A stretch of 64,000 nt of DNA from Megaleporinus macrocephalus (Eukaryota; Chordata; Actinopteri; Characiformes; Anostomidae): positions 29,945,763 to 30,009,762 of the forward strand of contig CM038710.1 of the NCBI GenBank assembly GCA_021613375.1. Reading direction: 5' to 3'. The position numbers were made by a program, and so were the translations under genes. Positions 34,801 through 47,733 of the stretch are shown piece by piece. Under the pieces are notes generated by a model. That model was not told the origin of the DNA. It saw only the letters and a program-made list of their open reading frames with translations, and did no database searches. How positions within the stretch are numbered: position 1 is the stretch's first letter; each line of letters opens with the position of its first letter.

Positions 34801-37726
34801 ACTCAAGCAGACACGTGGCACTGCACATAGTGATCTGAGCTTGTGAACAGCTGCTCAGTCATGACAATCCAATTCATGAAGTTCTGGACCCACACTTCTG
34901 ATTTGTAAGTGTTGCGATATATAAATGATTATTAGCTTTACAGTGCAGCCCCGCTTTATAAGTTTACATGGTCTACCACTTAATGGCTGGCGCTTCTAGA
35001 TGCTTCAATAATTTAAGGTTAACTTGAGACACATATAGCAAGACAGAAATTGCATAAACTGGCTTGCAGCAAAGGTGCTGTCCTATCCTACAGTGTCACA
35101 TTTCCACGGTTAAACTCACTGAGCTGCCAATGCTTGTTTATGGAGATTGTGTGGCTATGTGCCTGATGGTATATTACTGTAAACAATGTGTGCAGCTGAA
35201 ACAACCTAAAAATAATTATTCCACAAATTTTGGCTGTAGTACTAAGTATCAGCCTTATTTTATGAATTACTCTCGAGTTACTATAAGATTAATATGTATG
35301 CTATGCAGCTAAGAGAGTAAGGAACTGAAGTGTGGGTTTATGTGCTTAAGCACTTTATGCATTACATACAATTGCCATATCTGTTTTCTTTCCTGTACTA
35401 TGAGCATATTTAGTCTAGACTCACTTGTGAAGTAGTTTGTCTCCCATGACTGGGATAAAGTAGGGGAAGAGATAGGGAGCGACACAGTTAGAGACAACTA
35501 GGCAGAATTGACTCTTCATCCAGCTGCAGATCACCTTCAGAAACCAGGACATACTCTGTGGGAAAACAACACCATTGAGCTTTCAGAATTTGAAATCATC
35601 TTCCAGCTTTATTTCCTGCACTTCTAAAAAGACTGGCTATTTAAGGGCTGTTATTAAAGGCTTTAGGAGATTTGATTTTGTAACTCACAAGTTTTCGGCT
35701 TTCTACCGCTTCCCTGTAGCTGCTGAAGCTGATCCAAGGCCCAAATATAACCGTCCCCACAAAGTAAATATAACCCATAAACTCCACTGGGGAAGGTACA
35801 CTGTCCACAACGCCTTTGTCCAAGTCAAAAGCAAGAGAGATTGCCTTCATGGCAACTACCATCTGCGAACCTATGAAGACAGACATGCTTAGCATTCTGA
35901 ATGTACTGCTCAACTTGTACAGTATAAACTCATTTCTCTACCAGTTGCACTGGGGCTAAAAGCAAAGGGAAGAAGCAAGCAACACAGTCATAGTGAACAC
36001 AAACTCCATAGCTTCTAACCAGAACACACTGAACAGCACTGAAATGTCTATAAAGCATTATAGACTAACCTCTCATTTTGTGCCAACTGTTGGTATCCAT
36101 CATATGGAGCTCCCTGAAATAGAATGTCAAGGTATATAAAGTTGACCCAAGAGGAATGTTTAACTTCTGCAAATATGTCACACATTAATTACTTAATTAA
36201 ATGTCAAGGAGTCAATGTTTGCATATCACTGTCAGAACAAACCCTCTCAAATTTTAATAGAAGGTCATGCCAAATTATTTGTTACCATTAACTTTGAAGT
36301 ATGTACATTAGTCCACTCATGACAACATTTTGACACAAACCTAGGGCAACAGGCAGTTTTTAATCAATAAAAAAAAACATTGATGATTTTTCTATTTTCT
36401 ATTTTTAATATTTTCCATGCTTCAGCATGCCCATTTTAAGTAAGTAAGGAGTTGTTTACAAGATAATTAGTTAGATCAGGTGTGTTAGGGGCATAAAATA
36501 TACAAAAAAATGCAGGGCAGTGGGCATCAGGACCACGGATGAACAACACAAGACTAAATAGTTTTAAAATTAATATATAATAGTTATTGAAGGAATACAT
36601 AAACAATCATGAATTTAAGTAATACAGTAACAGTGCAGTCTGCAAAAACCTGGAAAGGAATACTTTTAACCTTTTAATACTTTTTAATAGGAAAAATACG
36701 GCTATTTCAACCATATATTTATTTGTCATATTTATTTAGAAGCTATAAAGAATATATCCAGCAATATATATAGCAATGTCTAGCAATGTTGAGAATTCAT
36801 ATTTTAGTTTAGCAAATTAGCATTCCAAACCAGCAAACTAATAAATAATAACACAGTTCACACATCAGCAACCTTTACCCTATTAGCCATCGCTACCCTG
36901 ATTAGACATATTAATAATAAGCCCTTAGTGATCTGAGTCCTGACCTGAATGTGAGCACACACTCGCCCTGCAACTATTACAGTGCATCCAAAAATAGAGA
37001 CAGCATGCTGCTTCTTTAATACCATGATAGCAACAAGAAGTTAAAGGGAAAAAGACACAGTCTCTGAATGTCACGCTGGCAGTTAGCTTTGATATGGTTT
37101 AAAGTAGATGCTTGTAAGGAATATCCAATAATAAATATAAGAAGTAAAGCTTTACACTTCACATTTCCAAAAATGGAAGCGTGAGTATGAGCAATTTCAT
37201 ACTTACCCTAACAGTAGGTAGATGAGTACAGTGATGGAGAGAAAGGGGCCACGACTGCTGGAGTGTCGGCATAGGAAGAGGATGAGGTAGCAGAGAAGGC
37301 TGAGCAACACCACCCACACCATGTGAAGCTCAAAGAACAGGTAGAGTGTGTAAAAGCCACCCGCTATTGTACTTAAATGCTTTACGTAGGAGGGCAGGCA
37401 ACCTGTCAATATGAAAAGGACAGAGTGAGGCAAGGACAAAAAAAAGAGAACTCTCATGCAGCCCAGCACAAAAAACTGACCCTCAAAATAAGACCCTCAA
37501 TTTTTTTGGTGAAACCATTTAAACTCTGTATTAGTAAATGGCACAATCTACTCCCAGTTAGATGAATACAGGGTCAGGCGTTCATCTTACCAATTCTCCA
37601 CAGCAGTCTGCACACTAAGCAGATGAGCAAAAGCTGCCACACTTGTTCCAGACCCTGTTGGGCAGTTGGAAGTAGGCAGCCGGAGGGCAGCTCCTGAAAA
37701 AACGTCTGTCGACTGAGAGCCCCCAT
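31808..37726 (-). CDS. porcn: Protein-serine O-palmitoleoyltransferase porcupine, 14 coding exons
   Basis: ER multipass MBOAT enzyme that attaches palmitoleate to Wnt proteins. Exons: 37726-37591, 37402-37207, 36113-36070, 35870-35689, 35555-35425, 34517-34497, 34159-34145, 34035-33910, 33786-33686, 33215-33139, 33000-32937, 32766-32681, 32242-32132, 31909-31808; all phases join, 463 aa (human 461). Recognisable blocks: [117 protein letters not shown]. Conserved MBOAT Asn (about 316, in RWLN) and catalytic His343 (LLHG) are present. Exons 6 and 7 are 21 and 15 bp microexons of mutually compatible phase. The ATG lies two bases after a plausible acceptor, implying an upstream non-coding exon. 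Confidence 0.95.
34145..34159 (-). other. porcn: porcn microexon 7 (15 bp)
   Basis: Encodes (R)GSIA(R), matching the mammalian GTMVR segment; flanked by CTTCTCAG and GTAGAAG. Only 15 bp, frame-neutral, 340 bp from microexon 6. Confidence 0.85.
34497..34517 (-). other. porcn: porcn microexon 6 (21 bp)
   Basis: Encodes NKKRRKI plus part of an Arg; flanked by CTCGCAG and GTAATT. Corresponds to the NKKRKAR segment in mammals, which is alternatively spliced in the PORCN A-D isoforms. Length divisible by three, so skipping keeps frame. Confidence 0.85.
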
Positions 37727-38720
37727 TGCTGTCCATTTCATATGGAGAGAAGAGAAACATGACTTTTAGGCATGTGCTTCCAGTATATAGTTTATTCTTT
37801 TGAGCTGAGTGTCGTCTAAGATGGTCCTGTCATTGCGTATGACATAAAATCAGATATGACTGAATGTAGGTCATCACACATCACCTGAACACGTAACGTT
37901 AAAGGAGGACACTGATTTTCTACATTGTACATATTTAAAAGGTTGAATTGTAAACAAAGTCATTCAGAGTAGTTTGACGATGTCTACAACACACATATTG
38001 CCATTTTATTTACTATCCAGAATCTACACACGTCTCCTGATGAAGGGTAAACAGTGGTAAATCTGAAACAGCTTTCTTTAGGGAGTATTTTGTCTTAGAA
38101 CACGCTTCTTGTATCCCTACACCATGTATGAATTAAAAAATTGTCACTAAAATACGTTTTAAACCAAAACTTTATCACACAGTCTGAGACATCAGTGAGT
38201 GTATTCATTACTATTTCATGTAATGCGCTTCTGTAAAGGCATTAAACTCTTCAGACGTCTGGGTTAGGGTTAATTTGCATTCAGATGATATCTCGAAAAC
38301 AGAACCTTTCAGATGTCCATGATTTTGTTTACATATTAATGATTAAATTATGCACACATTTAAGAAAAAAAGTGAATGAAATGCCCTTAATGTTTCCTCC
38401 TACACGCTAGCTAGTGTTTAAATAACGTTACCAGTTACCGCAATGCAGACAGCAATTATCTGTAGCTCTGGGTCTCAGCACATTTTTAAACCTCAGTTAC
38501 TAATGTAACTTATATAGTCTGTAATAAACCACAGAGACCAATTCCACTGGCCGACATCACCCGTGTAGTGTTAGTTCTAAAGACCAGAGGATTAGCATTC
38601 CTCCTCGCTAGCAGCTCCATTAACGGAGTCAGTGAAAGCTGACTGAATGTTGACTGAATGCTGGCTGAATGCTATCTTCGCTAACCTAAAATGTTTCGTT
38701 TGTGTGTGTATCACATTTCG

Positions 38721-38860
38721 CTCACCAAAACGCGTCCTGTTGTGTAAAATTACTCGACGAATGGAGTCGAATCTTAACGATAAATTGTGGAGTTTCGTGT
38801 ATTTAGCGGTTTCACAGTCGGTGCTGATGCTGCCCTGATGTGGCTGATTCCCAGTGATGC
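38721..38860 (-). promoter_or_regulatory. Candidate porcn non-coding first exon and promoter
   Basis: A minus-strand donor GTGAGC (38,720-38,715) follows CGCGTTTTG in a CpG-richer patch (38,570-38,900), about 1 kb upstream of the coding start. Mammalian PORCN also begins with a non-coding exon. Start point not determinable. Confidence 0.35.
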
Positions 38861-38980
38861 TCTCAGCTGCTGGGGGCGCGCTGGCTCTGCTAATCTGACA
38901 CCCAATATCGCAGGAAAAAAACAGACCGTCCAATCAGATTCACAGCAGCAGAGACTGAACCAATCAGCTTCAAGCAGCGT

Positions 38981-39235
38981 AGGCTGAATCTCAAATTCTG
39001 CTCCTTCTGGCCCTTCCTCCCTATGTAGTGCACTATGTATGTAGGCTTTTAAATAATGGCTTTAACACAAATTGTGCATTTTCTGTCTGATACAGGGCTA
39101 CTTGTATCCGGGCACCGCTTCATGATTCTCTGTCTAACATTTAGTGAATTGTGGATTGTTTCAATGTATAAGCAATAGTTGTATGATTATATGGGCAGTG
39201 CGCTAGTCTATAAAGGGAGTAGGGAACCAGTTGAC
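38981..39235. mobile_element. Fold-back MITE, second copy
   Basis: Starts GGCTGAATCTCAAATTC...CCCTATGTAGTGCACTATG and ends AGTGCGCTAGTCTATAAAGGGAGTAGG, the same terminal pattern as the copy at 1091-1315, more diverged. Confidence 0.5.
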
Positions 39236-39369
39236 AATCAACTATAGTTTCAAGCCAGTCGTTTGTTTTGGTATGTATGTTTTAAACCATTTGTTAATCC
39301 GTGGCGTTTTCCAATCTGCCGTTTGCAATCAATGGTATTTTAAAGTAGACGGACTTTTACAGTGGAAAA

Positions 39370-40020
39370 ACATGTATAATGCATGATCCTTTTTTTACAT
39401 TTATTTTTTTTTGTTGATTCCAATGAACAATAATAGTGTTTCTTCACAATTTTCTCTTTTCAGGTCTTTAGACTGCTTAATTGCTTCAGGATATATTATC
39501 TAATTGATTTGAAATACTAAGTCATTAACTCGTTAACTTATTATTTTGTGATGCTAGCTCATTGTTTTGACATTCTATTATAATATTTTGAGATGCCATT
39601 TCAGTATTTTGAGATGCCAAGTCATTATTCTGAAGTCATGATTTTGAGATAAGGCATTTTAAGGTAGTATCTCATCATTTTGAGATACTAAGTCATTTTT
39701 TGAGATATTTATTATTTTTTTATATAATTATTATTTGTTGATTCTCATCTTATGAACCATGTCCACAATAGTCCATAATATTCCTTTTCAGATATTAGGA
39801 CTGTCTATCAGCTTGTGCAAGATATCTCTGATTGTTGCTATCCATCTTGTTGCTGGTTATAATTACTTTGAGATATTAAGTGGTTATTTTAAGATTACCA
39901 AGTCATTGTTCTAAGATACTAAGCCATTATTATGAGATACTAAGTCATTGTTTTGAGATACTAATTGACTAATTTGAGAGAAGTAATTACTCTGAAGTCA
40001 TTGTTTTGAGATGTTTTATG
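39370..40020. repeat. TTTTGAGATACTAAGTCAT minisatellite and duplicated flank
   Basis: Variants of a roughly 21 bp unit (ATTTTGAGATACTAAGTCAT) recur more than ten times from about 39,510 to 40,000. A flanking segment with TTTGTTGATTC...CTTTTCAG..TTAG(A/G)ACTG appears at 39,405-39,475 and again at 39,735-39,812. The same unit and flank occur at 44,400-44,550. Confidence 0.75.
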
Positions 40021-40239
40021 CTTTTTGAATTATTTTTTTCAGTGGTGTGAATGGGCTTCAAAATGAAATTACAAAATTAAAAATGATGAATTCATGTAGC
40101 ATTATTTGCTGTCAAAGTGTGTCTGAAAAGTCTTCACCAGCACCAAAATCATAATTTATTGTTTGTTTTTGTCTAGCTATAGTAAAGCACTAAAATAACT
40201 AGATTAATTATTCAATTATTACAATTTTTGACCGTTTTT

Positions 40240-40639
40240 AAAGCAGTACACTGTAGTTCATGTAGGCACATTTGGCTTGACTGAAGGTGGGACTTTTATT
40301 GCACCAGCGTACAGAAGCGGCAGCAGCAAATCGCGGAAGAGAATAATCAACAGAGGGGCTGGTTGACATTGGAGTCGTTGACAATTATATTAAAACGTTC
40401 TAATGTATTTATATTTAAACCTTTAAGTTAATTGCGATACAGGAAACTTAGATGTGCAGAAATCATTTGTAGTCCCAGGATTCTGTACCCAGGTGGCGGT
40501 AGCAGCGTCCAAACCTTAAAAGTCAACTTTCTGTGTCAGTGACTCGCCGTAGCTGCGCTGAATGAGTTACTGATCTGTGTGTGTGTCGCTTTCTAGATCA
40601 GCAGAACTGTCTTAATAACGAGCTCGCTGAATAGACACG
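40240..40639 (+). promoter_or_regulatory. Probable cpt2 promoter and 5'UTR
   Basis: The 400 bp before the cpt2 ATG are GC-richer than the surroundings (GCGGCAGCAGCAAATCGCGG at about 40,317), with no TATA box visible. Start site not determinable. Confidence 0.35.
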
Positions 40640-43600
40640 ATGGCATATTTCCTCTCTAACCAATTCAATTCGACGGCGTGGAAGCTGAAGCCTTTAGCGT
40701 TGAGAACAGCTTCTGCTTCTGCACGGTGTGTGTTAACTGAAAAGCGTAAATACAGCAGTAAAGCCGGGGCGGAATCCGAGTACCTGCACAGAAGCATTGT
40801 TCCAACCATGCACTACCAGAAGAGTTTACCGAGGTGAGTGAGTGAGCACCGCGTCTAGACTACTGTAACAGCCAGTAAAGCCGTTTTCGCAGCAAACTCA
40901 CAGACTTAGGTTTATTTTTTATTTATATGTATATACATTGGCCAGTATCAGTACTGACCAATTACTCATTCCTTTGCATGCGGTATACTTAGTACACTAA
41001 AGGTTACAGTCGAACTCTTGTTATATCCTTTAGAAAATATGGGTGAAAGGGCACGAGGTAAAGTGATTCTGTGTTGGGAGGGGGAGGAGTGTGTTACATA
41101 AAAATATGTCCCCGTTTAAAATAGTTAAAAGATTTTTTTCCGAAAGACAACCATTATGCACAATCCCACCATTACTACCAGGAGTATTGCTAAATGTGTT
41201 TTTGTTTGTTGTCAAATTACCTGCATAATTAAATCATTAAGATATTTAATAGAAAAGCTGAGTTCCAGTGAAACAAATTGTTCACCATGATGATAATGGG
41301 AACCTAATGTCCAAAGAGATGGTTGAGACAAAGTTTTGGCCAAGATCACACTTTTAAAAATTAATTCATTGTGAAGAGGTACATACAACACATTATAAGA
41401 CAGAATGGTATGCAATTAATTCATTTGTAAATAATTTTAAGAAGATGTGTAGTTCAACTGTTGGCAAATAAAAATGGCCAGATTTTGGTTGTAGACATTG
41501 CAATCCTTTGTCGCTATAACAAAAAACATGTACTCTGGATTTTTTCCTTCAGTGCACAGTTTCACATCAAAACATACCAAATGACTTTGTTTACATCTCA
41601 ACTGCTGTTATATATTTCCATTATGTATTATGGTCAGATTACCAGTGCCAAAACTTGAAGACACAATACGGAGATACCTGGCAGCTCAAAGGCCCCTTTT
41701 AAATAATGAACACTACAGGTAAGCAACACTAAGTCTTCATATGGAGTCTCAGAAACCTATCTGAACAGTTAAAAAGTAAATAATTGTAATTAATTTATAT
41801 TAAAAGATCTATGTGTGTATTTGCATATTTTGTGTGTACAGTAATACAGAGAAGTTGGCACATGATTTCCAGAACGGCATTGGCAAGCAGTTACATGAGG
41901 AGCTTGTGGTTCATGATAAAAACAACAAGCACACCAGTTATATTTCAGGTAAGAAGCTACAAACTATGCTTAAAATATACACTATTGCTCCGGGTTATTA
42001 ATTCCATGCTGTAAAGGTAGTCTTCACTAGACATGTCATTAATACTGTGTGAACAGAGAACAATACACCTGAATCTACACATGAGGTTATTATTAAGCCT
42101 TTAGTGAGCAGGATCAGGTATAGTGGAGCAGAGAATAGTTGAAACTGTCCTGTCCTGTGCATGGCTCACAGGAAAAAGATTATTGAGAGAAAAAAAGTAG
42201 AGACCATCTGGTTACAGGTGATTGTTATTGAAAGCAAAAGCATACTTGCAAAGTTTTCTAAAGTCTTGCTTTTAGTTTTGGGACATTTGGGGCAGGTATG
42301 TGATTTAGTGATATGAAGTGAAAGCCTTGTCTTTGCATGTAGAACATATGGTGTGGGAGAATAATCCACCTCACTGGTGGAATTTGCTGTAAATTAAAGG
42401 GAAATTCCACTGATTTTTGCTTTCAGTTGAATTTAACTATTGAGATGGAAATAAAGTCAGAAGAAGTTTCTTCATGTGAAATTGCTCAGTGTGGAGAAAC
42501 CTAGTTATTGTCTTATGAACACTAGCGGTGGTAGGAACAGTAGTTGGGATGTCTACCACCCAAATGTAGACATTTTATTCTATATCCAAAAACAATAGTG
42601 AGACTACATATGTTTTCTGAATTTTTAAAAGTTGGCAAACCTGAAAAATATTTTTCTTTGGGAACTACTTGCCTTACAATGGTAAGCATGTATATTTCCA
42701 CCATGAATACATCTAAAACATTCGTAAAACAGTGTTTTGTTTTTGGTTTTTTTTTTACAACTTATTGTAATAAAAGTCTGAGTGAGCATTTAGAGGCATT
42801 ATACTGTTTAGATGTCTGGTTCCCAATATCTCCTCTGAGAACAAATCTGACGTATCTTAACAAAGCCTTTTCCATTAAACCTCTGAATTACCTTCTTATA
42901 TTAATTAACATCAGAATTAAATTAAAGATGAAATTGTTAAAAATGATTAAATCATGTTTAATCTACTGTATAATTATTGATTACTGTATTATTTTTTTTC
43001 CAGCTCCATGGTTTGATATGTACCTGTCTGCACGTGAGTCTGTGGTCCTGAACTTTAACCCCTTTATGTCCTTTAACCTTGACCCCAAACCGGAGTACAA
43101 TGACCAGCTTGTACGGGCCACTAACATGGTGTGCTCTGCGGTACGGTTTATGAAGACGCTCCGTGCTGGTCTCCTTGAACCAGAGGTGTTCCATCTGAAC
43201 CCTGCTAAGAGCAATACTGATTCCTTCAAGAAATTTATCCGTTGGGTGCCTTCCTCTATTTCATGGTTTGGGGCCTACATGGTGAATGCGTATCCCCTGG
43301 ATATGTCTCAATACTTCCGTCTCTTTAACTCCACACGCATTCCCAAACCCAAGCGAGATGAGCTGTTCACTGATGAAAAAGGCCGTCACCTGCTGGTCAT
43401 GAGAAGGGGCAACATGTATGTATTTGATGCAGTAGATAGGGACGGTAATCTGGTGAAGCCTGCGGAGATCCTGTCACACCTAAAGTACATCTTGGCAGAC
43501 TCAACGCCAGCTCCGGCATTTCCTCTGGGTGTTCTGACAAGCGAGAACAGGGATGTTTGGACAGGACTTCGAGAGAAGCTTCTGGAGGCAGGGAACAGAG

Positions 43601-45731
43601 AGGCTTTAGGGTTAGTGGACAGTGCCCTGTTTTGCCTTTGTCTTGATGAGGAGGAGATGCGTGACCACATACACATCTCACACAACATGCTTCATGGGGA
43701 TGGCTGCAACCGCTGGTATGATAAGTCCTTCAGTGTCGTCCTAGCCAAGGATGGACAGGCAGCTATCAATTTTGAACATTCTTGGGGTGATGGTGTGGCT
43801 GTCCTCCGTTTTCAGAATGAAGTCTTCAAAGACACCACAGAAAAACCTCTGGTTGGGCCTGGCACTCAGCCTGCTGCTGTAGATTCGGCCTCTGCTGTCC
43901 GGCGGTTGGAATTCAAGCTAAACGCTGAACTGCAACATGGAATAACGAAAGCCAAAGAGAACTTCCATGCTGCCGTCTCCAAGCTCACCATTGATGCCAT
44001 GGAGTTCCGGCGAGGGGGGAAAGAGCAGCTGAAAAAGATGAAGCTTAGCCCTGATGCCATTGCACAGCTAGCTTTTCAGATGGGATTCCTGCGTCAATAT
44101 GGGCAGACCGTAGCTACGTATGAGTCCTGCAGCACTGCCGCCTTCAAACATGGACGCACAGAGACCATCCGTCCAGCTAGCATTCACACACAGCGCTGTG
44201 CTCAAGCCTTTGTTCAACAGCCAGAGCAGCACAGCGTGGAGCAGCTACAGGGATTTCTGGATGCCTGCTCCAAGTACCACGGCCAGCTCACCAGAGAGGC
44301 AGCCATGGGTAAGTACCATCTTGGTCTTATTTTTCTGCGACAGTTCAGTTCACTATAGGTATAGGGCAAAAACGGTCTGGTGGCAAAAAAGCACTAATAC
44401 AATTTTGAGATAAGGTTTTTTAAGATACTATCTCATCATTTTTAGATACTAAGTTTTTTTGAGATACAAAATTATTATTTGTAGATACGCACCCCATAAA
44501 CAGTGTCCACAATAGTCCCTTAATATTCCTCCTTTAGATATTAAGAAAACAAGAGAAGAACCTATGTCTTATATTGTATAGGTTATTTTTAGCTAAGGTT
44601 TTTGGCATTTGTGTTTTTGTGGGGTTTTTTTCCCCCTTCTCATTTTACTGTGTCTGTAAACTGTCGTATGTAAACATCTGTTTTAATGGGCTACCCTGTA
44701 TTGTACCTCACTCAAAAAGCAGTCTTGGCTAAAACACTTCTATTAACCTCATTGTAAACCGGTGATACTAAACTGTTGTCTAAATAGTTAATTATATATG
44801 TGTTGATTTTTGTAACATCTAAATTGGGTTATATTTGAAGCTTAATAAACACTAGTTACAAATCGTCGCTGTCCAAAGAAAAAGATGTATTTCCATTTTT
44901 GTCTATTTAGATTTTTCTACATCATTTAAACAGCTGCCGTTTATATTATGTGAACATTTCATGATGAACGAACCAATAGAAATGCTTCAAAATAACTTTG
45001 AAAAAAAATCTGTTTTGATTGACATACATTAAAAAAAAAGAACATTTTTGGCCTCTTTTGTAAAGTTGCTATTTTGGAGGCACTTGTTTTTCATTGGACA
45101 TCGACAATATATAGAACACAAGATTAGAACTGCCCAGTTTACATCAAAAGAAGAGATGTTGTCAAAAGACATGGGCCATTTGGTAGGCATTGGTAAGTTA
45201 TTCAGAAGATTCACTGTGCATGTGTTTTGTGTGGCGACAAGAGCAAGATGCACCTCTGAGGCAAAAAAAAAACAAATTGAGGAAAAAAATCAATTAAGAT
45301 AAATGTCAGTTATATACGAAAGTTATATATGCTCTATACACATTGTTTTAATTTTTGTAACTTATCTTTTTATTAATCTATTTTTTGGTTGACCAGGACA
45401 AGGATTTGACAGACATCTTTTTGCCATGCGCTACCTGGCCAATTCTAAAGGAATGGCGATCCCAAGTCTGTACCAGGACCCAGCCTATGCAGCCATAAAC
45501 CACAACATCCTGTCCACTAGCACTCTCACTAGCCCTGCTGTCAGTCTGGGTGGCTTTGCTCCTGTGGTGCCTGATGGTTTTGGAGTGGGCTATGGTGTCC
45601 ATGATGATTGGATTGGATGCAACGTGTCCAGCTACCCTGCCAGGAATGTCCATGAATTCCTTCAGTGTGTCCACAAGTCCCTTGAGGACATTTTTACTGT
45701 TATTGAAGGAAAACCTCTTAAATCCAGTTAG
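40640..45731 (+). CDS. cpt2: Carnitine O-palmitoyltransferase 2, mitochondrial, five exons
   Basis: Inner mitochondrial membrane enzyme that converts long-chain acylcarnitine back to acyl-CoA for beta-oxidation. Exons: 40640-40833, 41638-41718, 41842-41948, 43004-44308 (1305 bp), 45397-45731; phases join to 673 aa (human 658, also five exons with a giant exon 4). The N-terminal ~45 residues are Lys/Arg/Ser-rich, a mitochondrial presequence. Conserved: [74 protein letters not shown], catalytic His386 in [45 protein letters not shown], and SGF-like [15 protein letters not shown]. The ORF-like sequence just upstream of exon 4 (42,544-43,003) is intron. The gene converges with magoh, as in human 1p32. 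Confidence 0.97.
44395..44550. repeat. Copy of the TTTTGAGATACTAAG repeat in cpt2 intron 4
   Basis: Carries TTTTGAGATAAGG, GATACTATCTCATCATTTTTAG, GATACTAAG and the flank GTGTCCACAATAGTCC...TAATATTCC...TTAGATATTA, matching 39,650-39,810. Confidence 0.7.
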
Positions 45732-46745
45732 GTGCACTTCCAGGAAGAGAAACCCACATGATGCCATTGAAGGGCCTCTAAGACTCAATTTGAAGACCTC
45801 ATTTTAGAGTGAAGTAAGGCCTTAACATGAGTCTCATGCACATTTGATATCATTTACTGCTATAGGTTTACACTGTTATCGCTATAGATGCATCAAATAG
45901 TTTTGGTTTCACGTAGAGTCCATTGTTTAAACTTATAATTTGAATGTAATCTTGGGAAATATTTTTAAGCCTTTGGATCAGCACAACCTGATGTTTTTCT
46001 AGCTTTATTATTTAGCTGGAATCATTTCATGGTTTGCAAGTCTAGAAATTCATTGCCACTTTCAATGTCATTGATGAAGGTATTGATAAAATTCCTTACA
46101 GCTGTACAGGTCTGAAGAATACAGGCTGTTCAGAATGTGCACAATTTGTTTTGTGTTCATCTATGTAGCAATAAGAAGCATTTGACTTTGTTATTCTCTG
46201 TTCATGTGATATCTAATTGCCACTATTTAATGTGAAAAATGCTATATAATGATGTAATGATATAAGCTGTCATTATAGACTAGAGTTAAATGTTTTGTAT
46301 GCATATCTCAGCCTAATAGGACTGTTGTTAATGGACTAAAACCAGTTAGATAGTGTCCATATATAGTTCATTTACATGATGAATGTATTTGCTCCTATTT
46401 CAGGTAAGCAGTCCATTTCTTTGTGTTTCAGCAACAGAAACAGCTCTTAGTATTACATCATTTGACAGATGCCTTTTGTTAATTTAACAATTTATAAAGA
46501 GTAAAAGTCTAAATTCATCATCAAAGCCTGGTTGACATCTTTTTGTCTGCTGTGAATTTGGACACAGACACAGTATGCAACTGTTGTTGGTGGTCTATGA
46601 GCACAAAACAATTTTAGTTCCCTACTGCCTGTTGTACTCAGTTCATCATGATGCTGGTTATCTTGGTTCCCTGCTTTCTATCAATTTAAATCAAAAAGTA
46701 CATTGATCTGAAAGTAAACAAAAATAAATAAATAAAAAAAAGCAG
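45732..46745 (+). other. cpt2 3'UTR
   Basis: No coding sequence after the TAG at 45,729-45,731. Clustered AATAAA motifs at 46,723-46,736 provide a plausible end about 1 kb downstream. Confidence 0.5.
46723..46736 (+). terminator. cpt2 polyadenylation signal cluster
   Basis: Overlapping AATAAATAAATAAA on the plus strand. Other weaker signals are not excluded. Confidence 0.45.
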
Positions 46746-47083
46746 TGATTAGCATGCCGCTTGCTTTGAGTCTGTACCAGAAAAAGGTCAGGAATGTACA
46801 TTTCCAGAAACATCTATTCACATGACTGAAGCATTTTCCAAAAAAAATGGCTTTCTCTCTATTAGAGATTAAATATTTTAGTTATTAATGTAGAATTGTC
46901 ATTTAAAAAGTTTTTTGAATATAATGCATATTAACTAAAAACTGAATAGGATTGAGGTCTTAGCTGCAACAGACTGGGGGATAAATGATAATCTTTTTAA
47001 CAAGAAAATATTGTGCTAATTTTTGGATGTCAACTGTGATGTATTTAAAAAGAAAGTTACAATTTTAAAATTTGAGTCAATCA

Positions 47084-47089
47084 TTTATT
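47084..47089 (-). terminator. magoh polyadenylation signal
   Basis: Minus-strand AATAAA about 90 bp after the stop codon, giving a compact 3'UTR; about 350 bp from the opposing cpt2 signal cluster. Confidence 0.55.
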
Positions 47090-47175
47090 TAAAAAAAGAA
47101 AAACAGCAGAAAAATCAGAAATGAGAAAGAAGCCAAGAAACTAAAATAACGACGACACTGTAAAAACTGAGTAAT

Positions 47176-47701
47176 TTAGATAGGCTTGATCTTGAAATGG
47201 AGCCCAATGAGACTGAAGACAAGACACTTGAGGTCCTGTACCAGGTAGTAGAACACTCTGAGGCCTTCTGGGTCCCTGAGAAGTAAGAAGATAAACATGT
47301 TTAATCCTAATGTAATATAGGGCACACCAGGGGTTAAAATAAACCTTGCCATTAGTCAAGATAGAAAAGGGATTTTTTTTTCTTTAGATTCACAAGCATT
47401 ATCTATACAGCACCAAATGATCACAAGCGAATGTCCACATTACATATACGGGTGGGGGAGCTGATCCTCTTTGTTTTAAAGTAAAATGTTTGTATGCGCG
47501 CAGCACATAATTTCACATTAACGACCTTTACAGCACTTTTATTTCAATACATCAATACATTGAATGTGAATAACTAGTTATATCCTGCACATACGATTTT
47601 TAGGTTGTGGAAAAAAAGGATAAATGTTCAGATTCGTCTTGCCTTCTTCTAATGCCATATGATCACCACATACGTTACATGTGTGGACTCTCGTATGTAT
47701 G

Positions 47702-47733
<32 letters not shown>

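Noticed and set aside
34616..34828. 70-codon minus-strand frame between porcn exons 5 and 6
   Set aside because: Lies in an intron within what looks like a dispersed repeat (GGGCCCATATTGTG start); no splice phase fits.
38592..38933. 113-codon minus-strand frame upstream of porcn
   Set aside because: No protein similarity recognised; lies in a CpG-richer promoter-like patch and is more likely 5'UTR and promoter.
39510..40000. Regularly repeated units resembling a CRISPR array
   Set aside because: Eukaryotic context, no constant-length spacers, units diverge and abut; it is a minisatellite.
42544..43003. Upstream part of a long open frame before cpt2 exon 4
   Set aside because: Lys/Ile/Phe-rich translation of intron; the exon starts at 43,004 after a clear TTTTTTTTCCAG acceptor in phase with exon 3.
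43386..43688. Antisense frames inside cpt2 exon 4
   Set aside because: Shadows of a strongly conserved coding exon.
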